Below, in pieces: positions 17,901 to 26,333 of a stretch of 64,000 nt of DNA. Position numbers and translations under genes: made by a program. Source of the stretch: CAZYJR01 sp964647905 (GTDB lineage Bacteria > Desulfobacterota > DSM-4660 > Desulfatiglandales > HGW-15); the NCBI GenBank assembly GCA_964647905.1, contig CAZYJR010000001.1, positions 124,001 through 188,000 of the forward strand, in the 5' to 3' direction. Numbering within the stretch: the first letter of the stretch is position 1; each line of letters starts with the position of its first letter. The notes below the pieces were generated by a model that worked only from the letters and a program-made list of their open reading frames with translations, did no database searches and was not told the DNA's origin.

Positions 17901-19001
17901 CTATTGGAATAGGGGTTCCACCAGGCGGGCGATGTCATTGTAGAATATCACCGCCATCAGCGCCACCAGCAAGGCGATTCCCACCCTCTGGGCGAGCTCC
18001 CGTTTTCTTATGCTCAAGGGCTTGCCGATAACAAGCTCGATCAAGAGAAAGACTATTACCCCGCCGTCCAGGACCGGTACCGGGAGCAGGTTCAATATCG
18101 CCAGATTGACGCTTATCACAGCCATGAAGGGGATCAGGTGGGCAATGCTCTCCTGTGCTATCTGACCGGTCATCTGCCCTATCATTATCGGGCCTCCCAC
18201 GGTCCTGATGGGGATCACCCTGAGGAGGAGCTTTACGACGGTCTGGACGGTCAGCACTGTTATTTCCCAGGTCTTTAGCGCGGCCTCCCACAGGGCCTGG
18301 GCCGGGCCCAGCTCCACTGTGCGAAAGGAGCCCGATGCCACTATCCCTATGAGCGGGGTTTCCACCTCCTCGCCGAAGATGTTCTCAACCGTGGAGATCT
18401 CCGGGACGACGGTCATCTCCAGGGTTCGGCCCTCCCTTTGAACCCGGAAGAGCAGGGGGCGGCCGGCCTTGCTCTCCACCGCGCGCTTGAGGGCGCTCCA
18501 GGAATCCACCGGTCGCCCGCCCACGGACACTATACGGTCGCCCGCTTCCATTCCCGCTTTGTATGCCGGTGAACCCTCGCGCACCTGCCCGACTTCCGGG
18601 AGCATCACCTGGCTCCCCATGACCAGGTAAAAGGCGCAGAAAAGGATCAGCGCCAGGAAGAAGTTGAAGGCCGGACCGGCGGCCACGATGGCTATCCGCT
18701 TCAGGGGTTGCTGGGCGCTGAAGGCCCTTTCCCGGTCTCCGGGCGCGATCACCGCCGGGTCCTCTTCCCCCTCTCCGTCCTCTCCCAGCATCTTGACATA
18801 GCCGCCCAGAGGGACCGCTGATATTAGGTATTCGGTCTCTCCTATCTTTCTCCCTATCAACTTGCCGCCGAAGCCCAGGGAGAACTTCAGGACCTTGACG
18901 TTAAAGGCCTTGGCCACCAGGAAATGACCCAGCTCGTGAAAGAAGATGAGGATTCCCAGAACCACGATGAAAGGAATTATGTAATAGAGAAAAACAGTCA
19001 T
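17901..19001 (-). CDS. rseP: RIP metalloprotease RseP (site-2 protease)
   Basis: This 366-residue inner-membrane zinc protease cleaves membrane-bound anti-sigma factors and remnant signal peptides. The active site HELGH is at residues 22-26 in the first membrane helix, and the second ligand motif NLLPVPVLDGG lies near 305-315. A single PDZ domain (about 130-205, with GSPAYKAGMEAGDRI) sits between; E. coli RseP has two. Hydrophobic segments flank the PDZ domain. It sits between dxr and tsaB in the usual envelope/isoprenoid run. Confidence 0.93.
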   Translation of the reverse strand: MTVFLYYIIPFIVVLGILIFFHELGHFLVAKAFNVKVLKFSLGFGGKLIGRKIGETEYLISAVPLGGYVKMLGEDGEGEEDPAVIAPGDRERAFSAQQPLKRIAIVAAGPAFNFFLALILFCAFYLVMGSQVMLPEVGQVREGSPAYKAGMEAGDRIVSVGGRPVDSWSALKRAVESKAGRPLLFRVQREGRTLEMTVVPEISTVENIFGEEVETPLIGIVASGSFRTVELGPAQALWEAALKTWEITVLTVQTVVKLLLRVIPIRTVGGPIMIGQMTGQIAQESIAHLIPFMAVISVNLAILNLLPVPVLDGGVIVFLLIELVIGKPLSIRKRELAQRVGIALLVALMAVIFYNDIARLVEPLFQ

Positions 19002-19011
19002 ATATCAGGCC

Positions 19012-20181
19012 TCAGCTCTTGCTCCCCGGACCCCCTAAGAGCCCCGCGGCGGTTCTTCGGGCCCAGGCGTCCGCCTCCCTTACTTGGTCCAGGGATTCCA
19101 ACCGGAACGGTTCATGGGCGCTCATCACCCGCTCCACCAGCTCCGGTATCTCCAGAAAGCCCAGACGCCTGTCCAGGAAGGCGCCCACCGCCACCTCATT
19201 GGCGGCGTTGAGCACGGCCGGCATGCTGGCTCCTTCCCGGCCCGCTTCCAGGGCAAGGGCCAGGCATCTGAACCTCTCCAGGTCGGGTTTTTCGAAAGTC
19301 AGGGGTATCAAATCCTCGAATGCCAAGGGACGGAGAACAGTCTCCCTGTGGCGGGGGTAGGAAAGCGCGTAGGATATGGGTATTATCATGTGGGGCACAC
19401 CCAACTGAGCGATGATGGAGCCGTCACGGTATTCGGCCATGGAGTGGATGATGCTCTGGGGGTGTATGATCACGCTGATCCTGTCCATGTCGATGTCAAA
19501 GAGCCAGCTGGCCTCGATCACCTCCAGGCCCTTGTTCATCAGAGTGGCCGAGTCCACTGTTATCTTCGGGCCCATTTCCCAGTTGGGGTGATCGAGTGCC
19601 TCCTCCGGGGTGACGCCGGACATCTCGGCCAGCGACCGGGCCAAGAAAGGACCGCCTGAGGCGGTTAGGATGATCCTCTTCAAGTCCTCTCTGGGGTGGC
19701 CCTGGAGGCTCTGGAACACGGCGCTGTGCTCGCTGTCCACCGGGAGTATGCGGGCCCCCTTTTCGGCGGCCTTCCTCATGACCAGCTCGCCTGCCAGAAC
19801 AAGTGTTTCCTTGTTCGCCAAGGCCACTTCTTTTCCCGCCTCCACCGCCGCATAAGTGGGCTCAAGCCCTGCACCTCCGGTTATGGCCGATACCACGGTC
19901 TGGACCTCCTCCATGGTCGCAACGCCGGCACAGCCCTCCCTGCCCCAGAGTATCCCGGTCCCGGCCCCCGGTCCGAGCCGGTCCCTGAGCTCGCGCGCCG
20001 AATCCTCCTCCATCACGGCCGCGAAACGAGGTCTGAATCTAAGGATCTGCTCCTCCAGGAGTCCTATGTTGCGGCCAGCGGCCAGGGCGACCGCCCTGTA
20101 TTGGTCCGGATCCGACGCTATCACTTCCAGGGCGTTGCGGCCCACTGACCCGGTTGATCCCAGCACTGCGATTTTTTTCAT
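19012..20181 (-). CDS. dxr: 1-deoxy-D-xylulose 5-phosphate reductoisomerase
   Basis: Dxr converts DXP to MEP with NADPH, the committed step of the non-mevalonate isoprenoid pathway. The 389 residues start with the Rossmann motif [18 protein letters not shown]. They include [24 protein letters not shown] (metal and substrate ligands) and [29 protein letters not shown] is present in full across residues of the catalytic loop region. The four-base overlap with the upstream uxs gene shows coupling. The product feeds uppS in the same operon. Confidence 0.95.
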   Translation of the reverse strand: MKKIAVLGSTGSVGRNALEVIASDPDQYRAVALAAGRNIGLLEEQILRFRPRFAAVMEEDSARELRDRLGPGAGTGILWGREGCAGVATMEEVQTVVSAITGGAGLEPTYAAVEAGKEVALANKETLVLAGELVMRKAAEKGARILPVDSEHSAVFQSLQGHPREDLKRIILTASGGPFLARSLAEMSGVTPEEALDHPNWEMGPKITVDSATLMNKGLEVIEASWLFDIDMDRISVIIHPQSIIHSMAEYRDGSIIAQLGVPHMIIPISYALSYPRHRETVLRPLAFEDLIPLTFEKPDLERFRCLALALEAGREGASMPAVLNAANEVAVGAFLDRRLGFLEIPELVERVMSAHEPFRLESLDQVREADAWARRTAAGLLGGPGSKS

Positions 20182-21155
20182 TGCCTCGCTCTTTCCCGTT
20201 CGCCGATCAACTCTCTGAAGTAGGCAATGGTCATGCCCAGACCCTCCTCGAGCCCGACTTTCGGCTCCCAGCCCAGGGCCTCTCTGGCAAGGCTGATCTC
20301 GGGTCTCCTTCGTTTCGGGTCGTCCTCCGGGAGGGGCTGGTGGATGATCCGGGACTCGGACCCCGAGAGCCGGACGATGGTCTCCGCCAGCTCCCCTATC
20401 CCGTATTCCACCGGATTGCCCAAGTTCAGGGGCCCGGTCAGGTGGTCCGGCGCCGCCATCATCCGGATCAGACCCTCGATCATGTCCTCCACGTAACAGA
20501 ACGACCTGGTCTGTGACCCGTCGCCGAAGATGGTGATCGGCTCGTTATTGAGCGCCTGCAGTATGAAGTTGCTGACCACCCTCCCGTCTCCGGGGTGCAT
20601 CCTCGGGCCGTAGGTGTTGAATATGCGCGCCACCCTTATGTTCACTCCGTTCTGGCGATGGTAATCGAAAAACAGGGTCTCGGCGCAACGTTTGCCCTCG
20701 TCATAGCAGGCCCTGCGTCCTATGGGATTGACGTGCCCCCAATAGGATTCGGGCTGAGGGTGGACCCCGGGATCGCCGTAGACCTCGCTGGTTGAGGCCT
20801 GGAGGATCTTGGCCTTTACCCTCTTGGCCAGGCCCAACATGTTTATTGCGCCCATTACACTGGTCTTGGTGGTCTTGACCGGGTTGTACTGGTAATGGAT
20901 TGGGGAGGCGGGGCAGGCCAGGTTGTATATCTCGTCCACCTCCAGAAAGATGGGATTGACCAGGTCGTGCCTGAGGAGCTCGAAGCGCTTGTCCTCCATC
21001 AGGTGAAATATGTTGCGCTTCCTGCCGGTGAAGTAATTGTCCAGGCAGATTACGTAGCAGTCGTCCTCCAGGAGCCTTTGGCACAGATGCGATCCCAGGA
21101 AGCCGGCACCCCCTGTCACCAGTACTCTTTCCTTGTGAAAACCGTTTATTTTCAT
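20178..21155 (-). CDS. UDP-glucuronate decarboxylase-like NAD-dependent epimerase (UXS type)
   Basis: This 325-residue extended SDR has [12 protein letters not shown] (about 14-25), the [10 protein letters not shown] segment, and the catalytic Tyr/Lys pair in CYDEGKR (about 148-154). [12 protein letters not shown] and [17 protein letters not shown] are typical of UDP-xylose synthases, which oxidise, decarboxylate and re-reduce UDP-glucuronate. It lies between cdsA and dxr, where most genomes have nothing, and overlaps dxr by 4 bp. It presumably supplies a pentose-nucleotide for envelope polysaccharide. A plain UDP-glucose epimerase role is less likely on motif grounds. Confidence 0.85.
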   Translation of the reverse strand: MKINGFHKERVLVTGGAGFLGSHLCQRLLEDDCYVICLDNYFTGRKRNIFHLMEDKRFELLRHDLVNPIFLEVDEIYNLACPASPIHYQYNPVKTTKTSVMGAINMLGLAKRVKAKILQASTSEVYGDPGVHPQPESYWGHVNPIGRRACYDEGKRCAETLFFDYHRQNGVNIRVARIFNTYGPRMHPGDGRVVSNFILQALNNEPITIFGDGSQTRSFCYVEDMIEGLIRMMAAPDHLTGPLNLGNPVEYGIGELAETIVRLSGSESRIIHQPLPEDDPKRRRPEISLAREALGWEPKVGLEEGLGMTIAYFRELIGERERARQ

Positions 21156-21165
21156 GTCACGGTCC

Positions 21166-21963
21166 TTATGCGCCCGAGGCGTAGGTCAAGTACAGATAGA
21201 GAACGGGCGTTGCGAAGAGCAGGCCGTCTATACGGTCCAAAAGCCCTCCATGCCCCGGAAGCATAGCGCCTGAATCCTTGACGCCGCATGTCCTCTTTAC
21301 CAACGACTCCACCAGGTCTCCCACTTGTCCCGCCGCCGAGAGGGCAAGGGCAAGAAGGAGGACGCTTGCTTTTCCGGCATGAAAGAACTGATGGAAGAAA
21401 TAGGCAGGCGCCAGGCAGAAGAGCAACCCGCCTGCGGCTCCTTCCCAGGTCTTCCCCGGACTCACAGACGGGTGGAGCTTGGTCCTGCCCAGAAAACGCC
21501 CGAAGTAAAAGGCCCCTGTGTCCGAGGCGAAGACCACGGCCAGGAGGTAGAAGATCCATGCGTTCCCGTCGGGATGGCGGTTCATGAAGACCAGCATGGC
21601 CAGGGGCAGACAGACATATACCAAACCCAGCACCGCTTTGGATGCCTGTTCCAGGCCCTTGGCACGGTCACGCGGACACAACAGGGCGGCTCCCAGGGGA
21701 AGGGCCGAGGCCAGGAAGATCACGGCAGGGACGAGATGAAACGGGCCTCGTGCCACAATCACGAAGAGAAGCGCCACCGGTGCGGCCAGGCACGCCTTCA
21801 AGCCGGCGCTCATCTCGGGTGCCGTCATCCTGAGGAACTCGTGGTAACCTGCCAGTGCGGCGGCGAGCAAAAATATATGCAAGAGCCATCCAGGCCCGAA
21901 ACCTATCAGGTAGATCAGGATCGGGATAGACGCTATGCCGGTTAGCCATCGCTTCAGGTGCAT
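21166..21963 (-). CDS. cdsA: Phosphatidate cytidylyltransferase
   Basis: CdsA makes CDP-diacylglycerol from phosphatidate and CTP at the inner membrane. The 265-residue protein is mostly hydrophobic with about seven to eight membrane segments. It ends with the family signature: [13 protein letters not shown], then [13 protein letters not shown], near residues 215-245. Its N terminus lies 36 bp after uppS. The order uppS-cdsA is standard in bacteria and links lipid carrier and phospholipid synthesis. Confidence 0.93.
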   Translation of the reverse strand: MHLKRWLTGIASIPILIYLIGFGPGWLLHIFLLAAALAGYHEFLRMTAPEMSAGLKACLAAPVALLFVIVARGPFHLVPAVIFLASALPLGAALLCPRDRAKGLEQASKAVLGLVYVCLPLAMLVFMNRHPDGNAWIFYLLAVVFASDTGAFYFGRFLGRTKLHPSVSPGKTWEGAAGGLLFCLAPAYFFHQFFHAGKASVLLLALALSAAGQVGDLVESLVKRTCGVKDSGAMLPGHGGLLDRIDGLLFATPVLYLYLTYASGA

Positions 21964-21999
21964 GTGCTCAGGTGGCCTTTCACCGCGGTCGGGGCCATG

Positions 22000-22752
22000 T
22001 CACCGGGTGCCGGCGGCTTGTCCTGCAACCTGGTCTCCGGTGGCCCCGAACCGCCTCTCCCGCCTCTGGTAGTCCTCCAGCGCTGCAAGGTACTCCTCCT
22101 TGCGGAAGTCCGGCCAAAGGGTGGGGGTGACGTACAATTCGGCATAAGCGATCTGCCAGAGGAGAAAGTTGCTGATGCGCATCTCACCGCTGGTGCGAAT
22201 CAGGAGATCCGGATCCGGCATCTCCGAGGTGTAGAGGGAGTTCGAAAACACCTCCTCTGTGATGGCACCGGGGTCCAGCTCGCCCCTGAGGAGGGTTTCG
22301 GTCAGTCCTTTGACCGCATCCAGGATCTCTTGCCTGCCTCCGTAGCTGAGAGCCAGGGTCAGCACCATGTCCCGGTTGTGAGCGGTCTCCCGGATCACCT
22401 TGGACAGCACATCCCTTACGTCCTCCGGCAGTCTTGCCGTCCTGCCGATGGTATTCAGCCGTATGCCGTTTTGAAGCATCTCCTGTAACTCGGAGTTCAG
22501 AAAACGCTTGAGCAACCGCATCAAGGCCTGAATCTCATGGGCCGGGCGTCTCCAATTCTCTTCCGAAAAGGCATAGAGGGTCAGCCACTTGATGCCGATT
22601 TCCCTCGAGGTGCGTACGATTTCTCGCACTGATTCGGCTCCCGCCTCGTGCCCCCGCACTCGGTTCAAGGCCTTCTTTTTCGCCCACCGCCCGTTTCCGT
22701 CCATTATGACGGCCACGTGCGCCGGGAGTGTTCTGTAGTCGATGGTGGGCAT
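22000..22752 (-). CDS. uppS: Isoprenyl transferase (undecaprenyl diphosphate synthase)
   Basis: This 250-residue cis-prenyltransferase makes the C55 lipid carrier used for peptidoglycan and LPS. It starts with HVAVIMDGNGRWAKKK (catalytic Asp near residue 18), then the GHEAGAESVR stretch, LYAFSEENWRRP, and the C-terminal LIRTSGEMRISNFLLWQ and ELYVTPTLWPDF segments. All are diagnostic for UppS. It lies 82 bp after frr. The last 20 residues are a poorly conserved, Gly-rich tail. Confidence 0.95.
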   Translation of the reverse strand: MPTIDYRTLPAHVAVIMDGNGRWAKKKALNRVRGHEAGAESVREIVRTSREIGIKWLTLYAFSEENWRRPAHEIQALMRLLKRFLNSELQEMLQNGIRLNTIGRTARLPEDVRDVLSKVIRETAHNRDMVLTLALSYGGRQEILDAVKGLTETLLRGELDPGAITEEVFSNSLYTSEMPDPDLLIRTSGEMRISNFLLWQIAYAELYVTPTLWPDFRKEEYLAALEDYQRRERRFGATGDQVAGQAAGTR

Positions 22753-22834
22753 CAGGGGGCCTGACCTCTCGCATTTCTGGGCTCAGGGGATGTAAGCGGG
22801 CGGGTCTTTCCGCTGATCAAAACGGCCCGGAATC

Positions 22835-23392
22835 TCAGAACTCCATGATCTCCTTTTCTTTTTGCTCAGTCAGCTCATCGATCTTCTCTACAAATTCATC
22901 TGTAATTTTTTGGACTTCCTCTTGAGCTTTGAACATCTCGTCTTCAGAAATTTCTTTATCATTTTTTAATTCTTTAAGCATTTCATTGGCTTCTCTTCGA
23001 TGATTCCTAACACTTATTTTCCCATCTTCAGCCATTTTTTTGGCAAGTTTTGCAAGCTCTTTTCTTCTCTCCTCAGTCAAAGGAGGTATGGAGATCCTTA
23101 TGATCTTGCCGTCGTTCATCGGGGTGAGACCCAGCTCGGACTTGAGTATGGCCTTTTCGATCTCACCGATTACCGACTGGTCCCACGGCTTGATGGTGAT
23201 GAGGCGACTCTCCGGCACCGAAACCGAGGCCACCTGCTCCAGGGGCATCTGGGTCTCATAACAGTCCACCTTGATGCCCTCCAGGAGGGCTGTTGAGGCA
23301 CGCCCCGTCCTTATACGGCGGAAGTCCTTGTTCAAGGCCTCAACGCTCTTGCTCATCTTCTCCCGAACTTCAGCCAGAACCTCGTCTTTCAT
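22835..23392 (-). CDS. frr: Ribosome recycling factor
   Basis: The 185-residue RRF works with EF-G to split post-termination ribosomes. It has the N-terminal [22 protein letters not shown] helix pattern across residues 13-34 and the GRAST hinge. [20 protein letters not shown] and the [10 protein letters not shown] motif precede the long C-terminal helix, which ends in KEKEIMEF. The 3' half is markedly AT-rich compared with neighbours (about 28% GC in 22921-22980), although the encoded helix is well conserved. It follows pyrH with only 2 bp between. Confidence 0.96.
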   Translation of the reverse strand: MKDEVLAEVREKMSKSVEALNKDFRRIRTGRASTALLEGIKVDCYETQMPLEQVASVSVPESRLITIKPWDQSVIGEIEKAILKSELGLTPMNDGKIIRISIPPLTEERRKELAKLAKKMAEDGKISVRNHRREANEMLKELKNDKEISEDEMFKAQEEVQKITDEFVEKIDELTEQKEKEIMEF

Positions 23393-23394
23393 CG

Positions 23395-24117
23395 CTATTC
23401 CCCAGAGATAATTGTGCCTACGTCGTTGTTCATCATGACTCTTCGGATGCTTCCCGGCTCCCGCAGGCTGAAGACCACTATGGGCAGGTCCTGCCCCATG
23501 GCCAGGCTGACCGCCGTCATGTCCATCACTCCCAGCTTTCGCTCCAAGACCTCGCGGTATGAAAGCCTCTCGAACCTCTTAGCGTCGGGGTGGGTTACGG
23601 GGTCGCTGTCGAACACCCCGTCCACCTTTGTGCCTTTAAGCAGGGCCTCCGCCTCTATTTCCATAGCGCGGAGGGCAGCCGCAGTATCAGTGCTGAAATA
23701 TGGGTTGCCTGTCCCTGCTCCGAGCAGGACTATCCTTCCCTTTCTGAGGTGGTTTACTGCCCTGCCCCTGATGTAGGGCTCGGCGATCTTGTTTATATCG
23801 ATCGCCGACATTACGCGTACTTGGCACCCGCATGCATTCAAGGCCTCTCCCAGTGCGATCACGTTTATCAGGGTGGCCAGCATGCCCATGTGATCTGCGG
23901 GCACCCTCTTGATCCCGTACTCATCGGACTTGAGCCCCCTGAAGATGTTCCCGCCACCCACCACCAGGGCCAACTCCACGCCCATTTCATGGACCTCGTG
24001 CACCTCCCGGGCCAGGCCTTTGAGTATCACGGGGTCTATCCCGAACGCGTTCCCGCCCATCAGGGCCTCCCCGCTCAGCTTTAGGAGGACGCGTTGGAAT
24101 CGGGGACGATCACCCAT
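23395..24117 (-). CDS. pyrH: Uridylate kinase
   Basis: PyrH phosphorylates UMP to UDP. The 240 residues match the bacterial amino-acid-kinase-fold enzyme: [12 protein letters not shown] at the N terminus, [10 protein letters not shown] (about 52-61), [14 protein letters not shown], and [17 protein letters not shown], followed by GVFDSDP. Bacterial PyrH is a hexamer regulated by GTP and UTP. It sits between tsf and frr as in most bacteria, 56 bp after tsf. Confidence 0.96.
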   Translation of the reverse strand: MGDRPRFQRVLLKLSGEALMGGNAFGIDPVILKGLAREVHEVHEMGVELALVVGGGNIFRGLKSDEYGIKRVPADHMGMLATLINVIALGEALNACGCQVRVMSAIDINKIAEPYIRGRAVNHLRKGRIVLLGAGTGNPYFSTDTAAALRAMEIEAEALLKGTKVDGVFDSDPVTHPDAKRFERLSYREVLERKLGVMDMTAVSLAMGQDLPIVVFSLREPGSIRRVMMNNDVGTIISGE

Positions 24118-24173
24118 GCTTGTTCTCCGCTACCGGGGCTCGGATCCGGTCTAGATGTCCGCCCCGGCCGCCG

Positions 24174-24773
24174 TCAAGATTCCTCCCCCAACTGGTAACG
24201 GGCGAAGCGCCTGATTATGATGTTCTCACCGGTCTTTGCGATCATTTCGTTCAAGTAGTCCTGGACGGTTATATCTGGGTTTTTCACATAGGGCTGCTCT
24301 AGCAGGCAGGCCTCGCTGTAAAACTTGTTCATCTTTCCGTCCACGATCTTTTCTATAATCTTTTCGGGCTTGCCCGACTCCTTCGCCTGGGTGGAATAAA
24401 TCTCCCTTTCCCTGGCAACCACGTCCTCGGGTACGCCTTCCCTGTCCACGGCAATAGGGTTGGCAGCAGCGATATGCATGGCCACGTTCCGGGCGAACTC
24501 GGTGAAGTCCTCGGTCTTGCCGGAGAAATCGGTCTCGCAGTTTATTTCCACCAGCACCCCGAGCCGCCCGCCCGCATGGACATAAGAGGCCACCTGTCCT
24601 TCCGAGGCGGTTCGCCCCCCTCTCTTCTTGGCCGTGGCGATGCCCTTCTTCCTGAGGTGGTCCACAGCCTGCTCCATGTCCCCATTGCATTCCTTGAGGG
24701 CCTTCTTGCAGTCCATTATCCCCACCCCAGTCTTCTCCCTGAGCTCTTTTACCTGTTCTGCTCTGATTTCCAC
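24174..24773 (-). CDS. tsf: Translation elongation factor Ts
   Basis: EF-Ts exchanges GDP on EF-Tu. The 199-residue protein has the N-terminal UBA-like part with LREKTGVGIMDCKKAL (about 10-25), the KKRGGRTASEG segment, and the NCETDFSGKTEDF core motif that contacts EF-Tu. It is the short form of the family. The start is GTG, supported by GGAGGAG overlapping the end of rpsB, which stops 4 bp earlier. Confidence 0.96.
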   Translation of the reverse strand: MEIRAEQVKELREKTGVGIMDCKKALKECNGDMEQAVDHLRKKGIATAKKRGGRTASEGQVASYVHAGGRLGVLVEINCETDFSGKTEDFTEFARNVAMHIAAANPIAVDREGVPEDVVAREREIYSTQAKESGKPEKIIEKIVDGKMNKFYSEACLLEQPYVKNPDITVQDYLNEMIAKTGENIIIRRFARYQLGEES

Positions 24774-24777
24774 TTTC

Positions 24778-25641
24778 TTACTCCTCCGTGGCCAGTTCTT
24801 CGGTTTCCTCTGTCCTGGGAATTCGGCTCTTGACCACTATCTCCGGCCCTGTGCGGGTTTCCTCCCCGGGCTCCCCGGGTTGTTCATCCTCTTCCACACC
24901 TGCCTCCTCTTGCCTGGCAGCTTCCGCCTCTGCCTGGGCCCTGAGGCGTTCCTCGGCTATTCCGTGTCCCTCAATGCATGCATCGGCGATCTTGGAGCAT
25001 ACCAATCGGATGGCCCTGATGGCATCGTCGTTCCCCGGTATGATGTAATCTATCTCATCAGGGTCGCAGTTGGTGTCGGCTATGGCAACTACCGGTATCC
25101 CCAGCTTCCTGGCCTCTTTGACGGCGATCTGTTCCTTCTTGGGATCCACGATGAATACGGCCCCCGGGAGCTCGGCCATGTTCTTGATCCCGCCCAGGTT
25201 CTTTTCCAGCTTGGCCATCTCCCTTTCCATCTCCAGGGCTTCCTTCTTGGTATAGCGGTTCATGGTTCCGTCCCGCTTCATGGTTTCGAGCTCCTTGAGC
25301 CGCGCGATGCTCTTGCGGATGGTCTGGAAGTTGGTCAGCGTCCCGCCCAGCCACCGGTTTACCACGTGGAACATGCCGCAGCGCTCGCTCTCCTCTATGA
25401 CCGAGTCGTGGGCCTGTTTCTTGGTCCCCACGAAGAGCACCGAGTATCCGTCCGCAACCGTGTTGGCTATAAAAGAATACGCCTTGTCAAAGAGCTTGAC
25501 CGTCTTCTGGAGATCTATTATGTGGATGCCGTTTCGCGCCCCGAAGATGTAAGACTTCATCTTGGGGTTCCACCTCCGCGTCTGGTGCCCGAAATGGACA
25601 CCGGCCTCCAGAAGCTGTTTCATGGTGACGAGCTGTGCCAT
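24778..25641 (-). CDS. rpsB: 30S ribosomal protein S2
   Basis: The 287-residue S2 protein shows the usual segments [19 protein letters not shown], the [11 protein letters not shown] stretch, [29 protein letters not shown] and [11 protein letters not shown]. It carries an extra tail of about 45 mostly acidic residues after the conserved domain, rich in Glu and Gln; such tails occur in several Desulfobacterota S2 proteins. It is the first gene of the rpsB-tsf-pyrH-frr run. A GAGGAGG-like site precedes the ATG. Confidence 0.96.
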   Translation of the reverse strand: MAQLVTMKQLLEAGVHFGHQTRRWNPKMKSYIFGARNGIHIIDLQKTVKLFDKAYSFIANTVADGYSVLFVGTKKQAHDSVIEESERCGMFHVVNRWLGGTLTNFQTIRKSIARLKELETMKRDGTMNRYTKKEALEMEREMAKLEKNLGGIKNMAELPGAVFIVDPKKEQIAVKEARKLGIPVVAIADTNCDPDEIDYIIPGNDDAIRAIRLVCSKIADACIEGHGIAEERLRAQAEAEAARQEEAGVEEDEQPGEPGEETRTGPEIVVKSRIPRTEETEELATEE

Positions 25642-25750
25642 TGATTCCTCCTCGGCTTTGCGGGCCTCGTAGCCCGACCAGGTTTGCCCTCCGCTCAGAT
25701 CTCTCTCTGATGCACCTGGGTCGTATCCGAGCGTGCGGTGTTGGTGAAAA

Positions 25751-25789
25751 CCGCCCGCTTACTCCCGGAAATCAAGGATTGGAGGGCGG
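25751..25789 (-). promoter_or_regulatory. Hairpin in the rpsB leader
   Basis: CCGCCC (25751-25756) is complementary to GGGCGG (25784-25789), and the inner CTCC can continue against GGAG. It lies about 110 bp upstream of rpsB on the transcribed strand. S2 genes are often autoregulated through their leader, so this stem is a candidate site; that role is inferred. Confidence 0.3.
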
Positions 25790-25870
25790 CAAGAACTTAA
25801 ACGTTTATATTTACCACCTGAGTCTCCTCATCGCAACACAAAATTTGGCCCTTCTGGGCCCCCAAACCTG

Positions 25871-25899
25871 TTGACCTCGCTGTCCGGTTTTTCTATAGT
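25871..25899 (+). promoter_or_regulatory. Near-consensus sigma70 promoter
   Basis: TTGACC (25871-25876) and TATAGT (25894-25899) are 17 bp apart and match 5/6 and 5/6. The expected start is near 25905. The transcript would carry a leader of about 175 nt before the small ORF at 26082. Confidence 0.65.
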
Positions 25900-25904
25900 G
25901 GTTA

Positions 25905-26081
25905 TCAGCAATCAGTGCCTGTCTGCAAACCAAATCAGGGTGTGCCCGGTTGCTTGAGCCGGGAGTCCAGGCTCTCTTTTCAAGGCCAAGCAAACCAGCG
26001 AAACCGGGGGTCGGGCCTCTGATTTGAGGGCAACCGGCCCGGGCTCAATGAACCAGTAAGCAAACCTACCGGTCGGTGTTC
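25905..26081 (+). promoter_or_regulatory. Candidate structured 5' leader RNA
   Basis: The leader contains long complementary segments in crossing order. CAAATCAG (25931-25938) pairs with CTGATTTG (26019-26026), and CCGGTTGC (25946-25953) pairs with GCAACCGG (26030-26037). TTGAGCCGGG (25954-25963) can pair with CCCGGGCTCAA (26038-26048). The heptamer GCAAACC occurs three times (25925, 25990 and 26060). Crossing pairs mean either a pseudoknot or mutually exclusive folds, as in regulatory leaders. It matches no riboswitch class I can name. Confidence 0.4.
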
Positions 26082-26333
26082 ATGGACGAAGACATCAAAA
26101 GAGACCTCAAGAATATCGCACGCAAGACCGAGAACCGACTGGCCCAATCCCTGCTCCGCTGGAAGTACAGGAAGGAGGGACGAGAAGAGCCTGAAGAGCC
26201 CTCCATAAAGAGGGAATCCGAAGCAGTGGTGAGCCGGGCCAACAGCGTCCTGGCCAGTAGGGGCAAGAGGGCATGGGCGGAGATCAAGAAGGCCTACAAC
26301 CGCTCGGGAAATAGGGAGGGTGGCGACGGTTGA
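26082..26333 (+). CDS. Small basic/acidic helical protein, unknown
   Basis: This is an 83-residue protein beginning MDEDIKRDLKNIARKTE. It is very rich in Lys, Arg and Glu, with no membrane segment, no cysteine and no recognised domain; it is predicted by eye to be mostly helical. It ends in a four-base overlap with the TTG start of the HD-domain gene, so the two are probably co-translated. The ribosome site at the ATG is weak, and a GTG at 26076 is an alternative start. I do not recognise a family. A role with the downstream dNTPase is suggested only by coupling. Confidence 0.55.
   Translation: MDEDIKRDLKNIARKTENRLAQSLLRWKYRKEGREEPEEPSIKRESEAVVSRANSVLASRGKRAWAEIKKAYNRSGNREGGDG

Larger units (their letters stand above)
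25642..26081. other. 440 bp divergent intergenic region, rpsB / small ORF-dNTPase
   Basis: No gene is credible here. The rpsB-proximal half includes an inverted repeat in its leader (25751-25789). The middle carries a near-consensus plus-strand promoter (25871-25899), and the right half is a GC-rich leader with several complementary segments (25905-26081). An rpsB promoter could not be assigned with confidence; TTGCGA with TAAATA 17 bp downstream on the minus strand (around 25810-25840) is a weak candidate. Confidence 0.6.

Noticed and set aside
25635..25874. 79-codon plus-strand ORF in the rpsB leader region
   Set aside because: No ribosome site, begins inside rpsB antisense and is Leu/Arg-rich without structure.
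25905..26081. c-di-GMP-I riboswitch, because GCAAACC recurs in the leader
   Set aside because: The motif is isolated: the receptor's second half (GGGACGCAAAGCC-like) is absent and the paired elements do not match, so no known class can be claimed.
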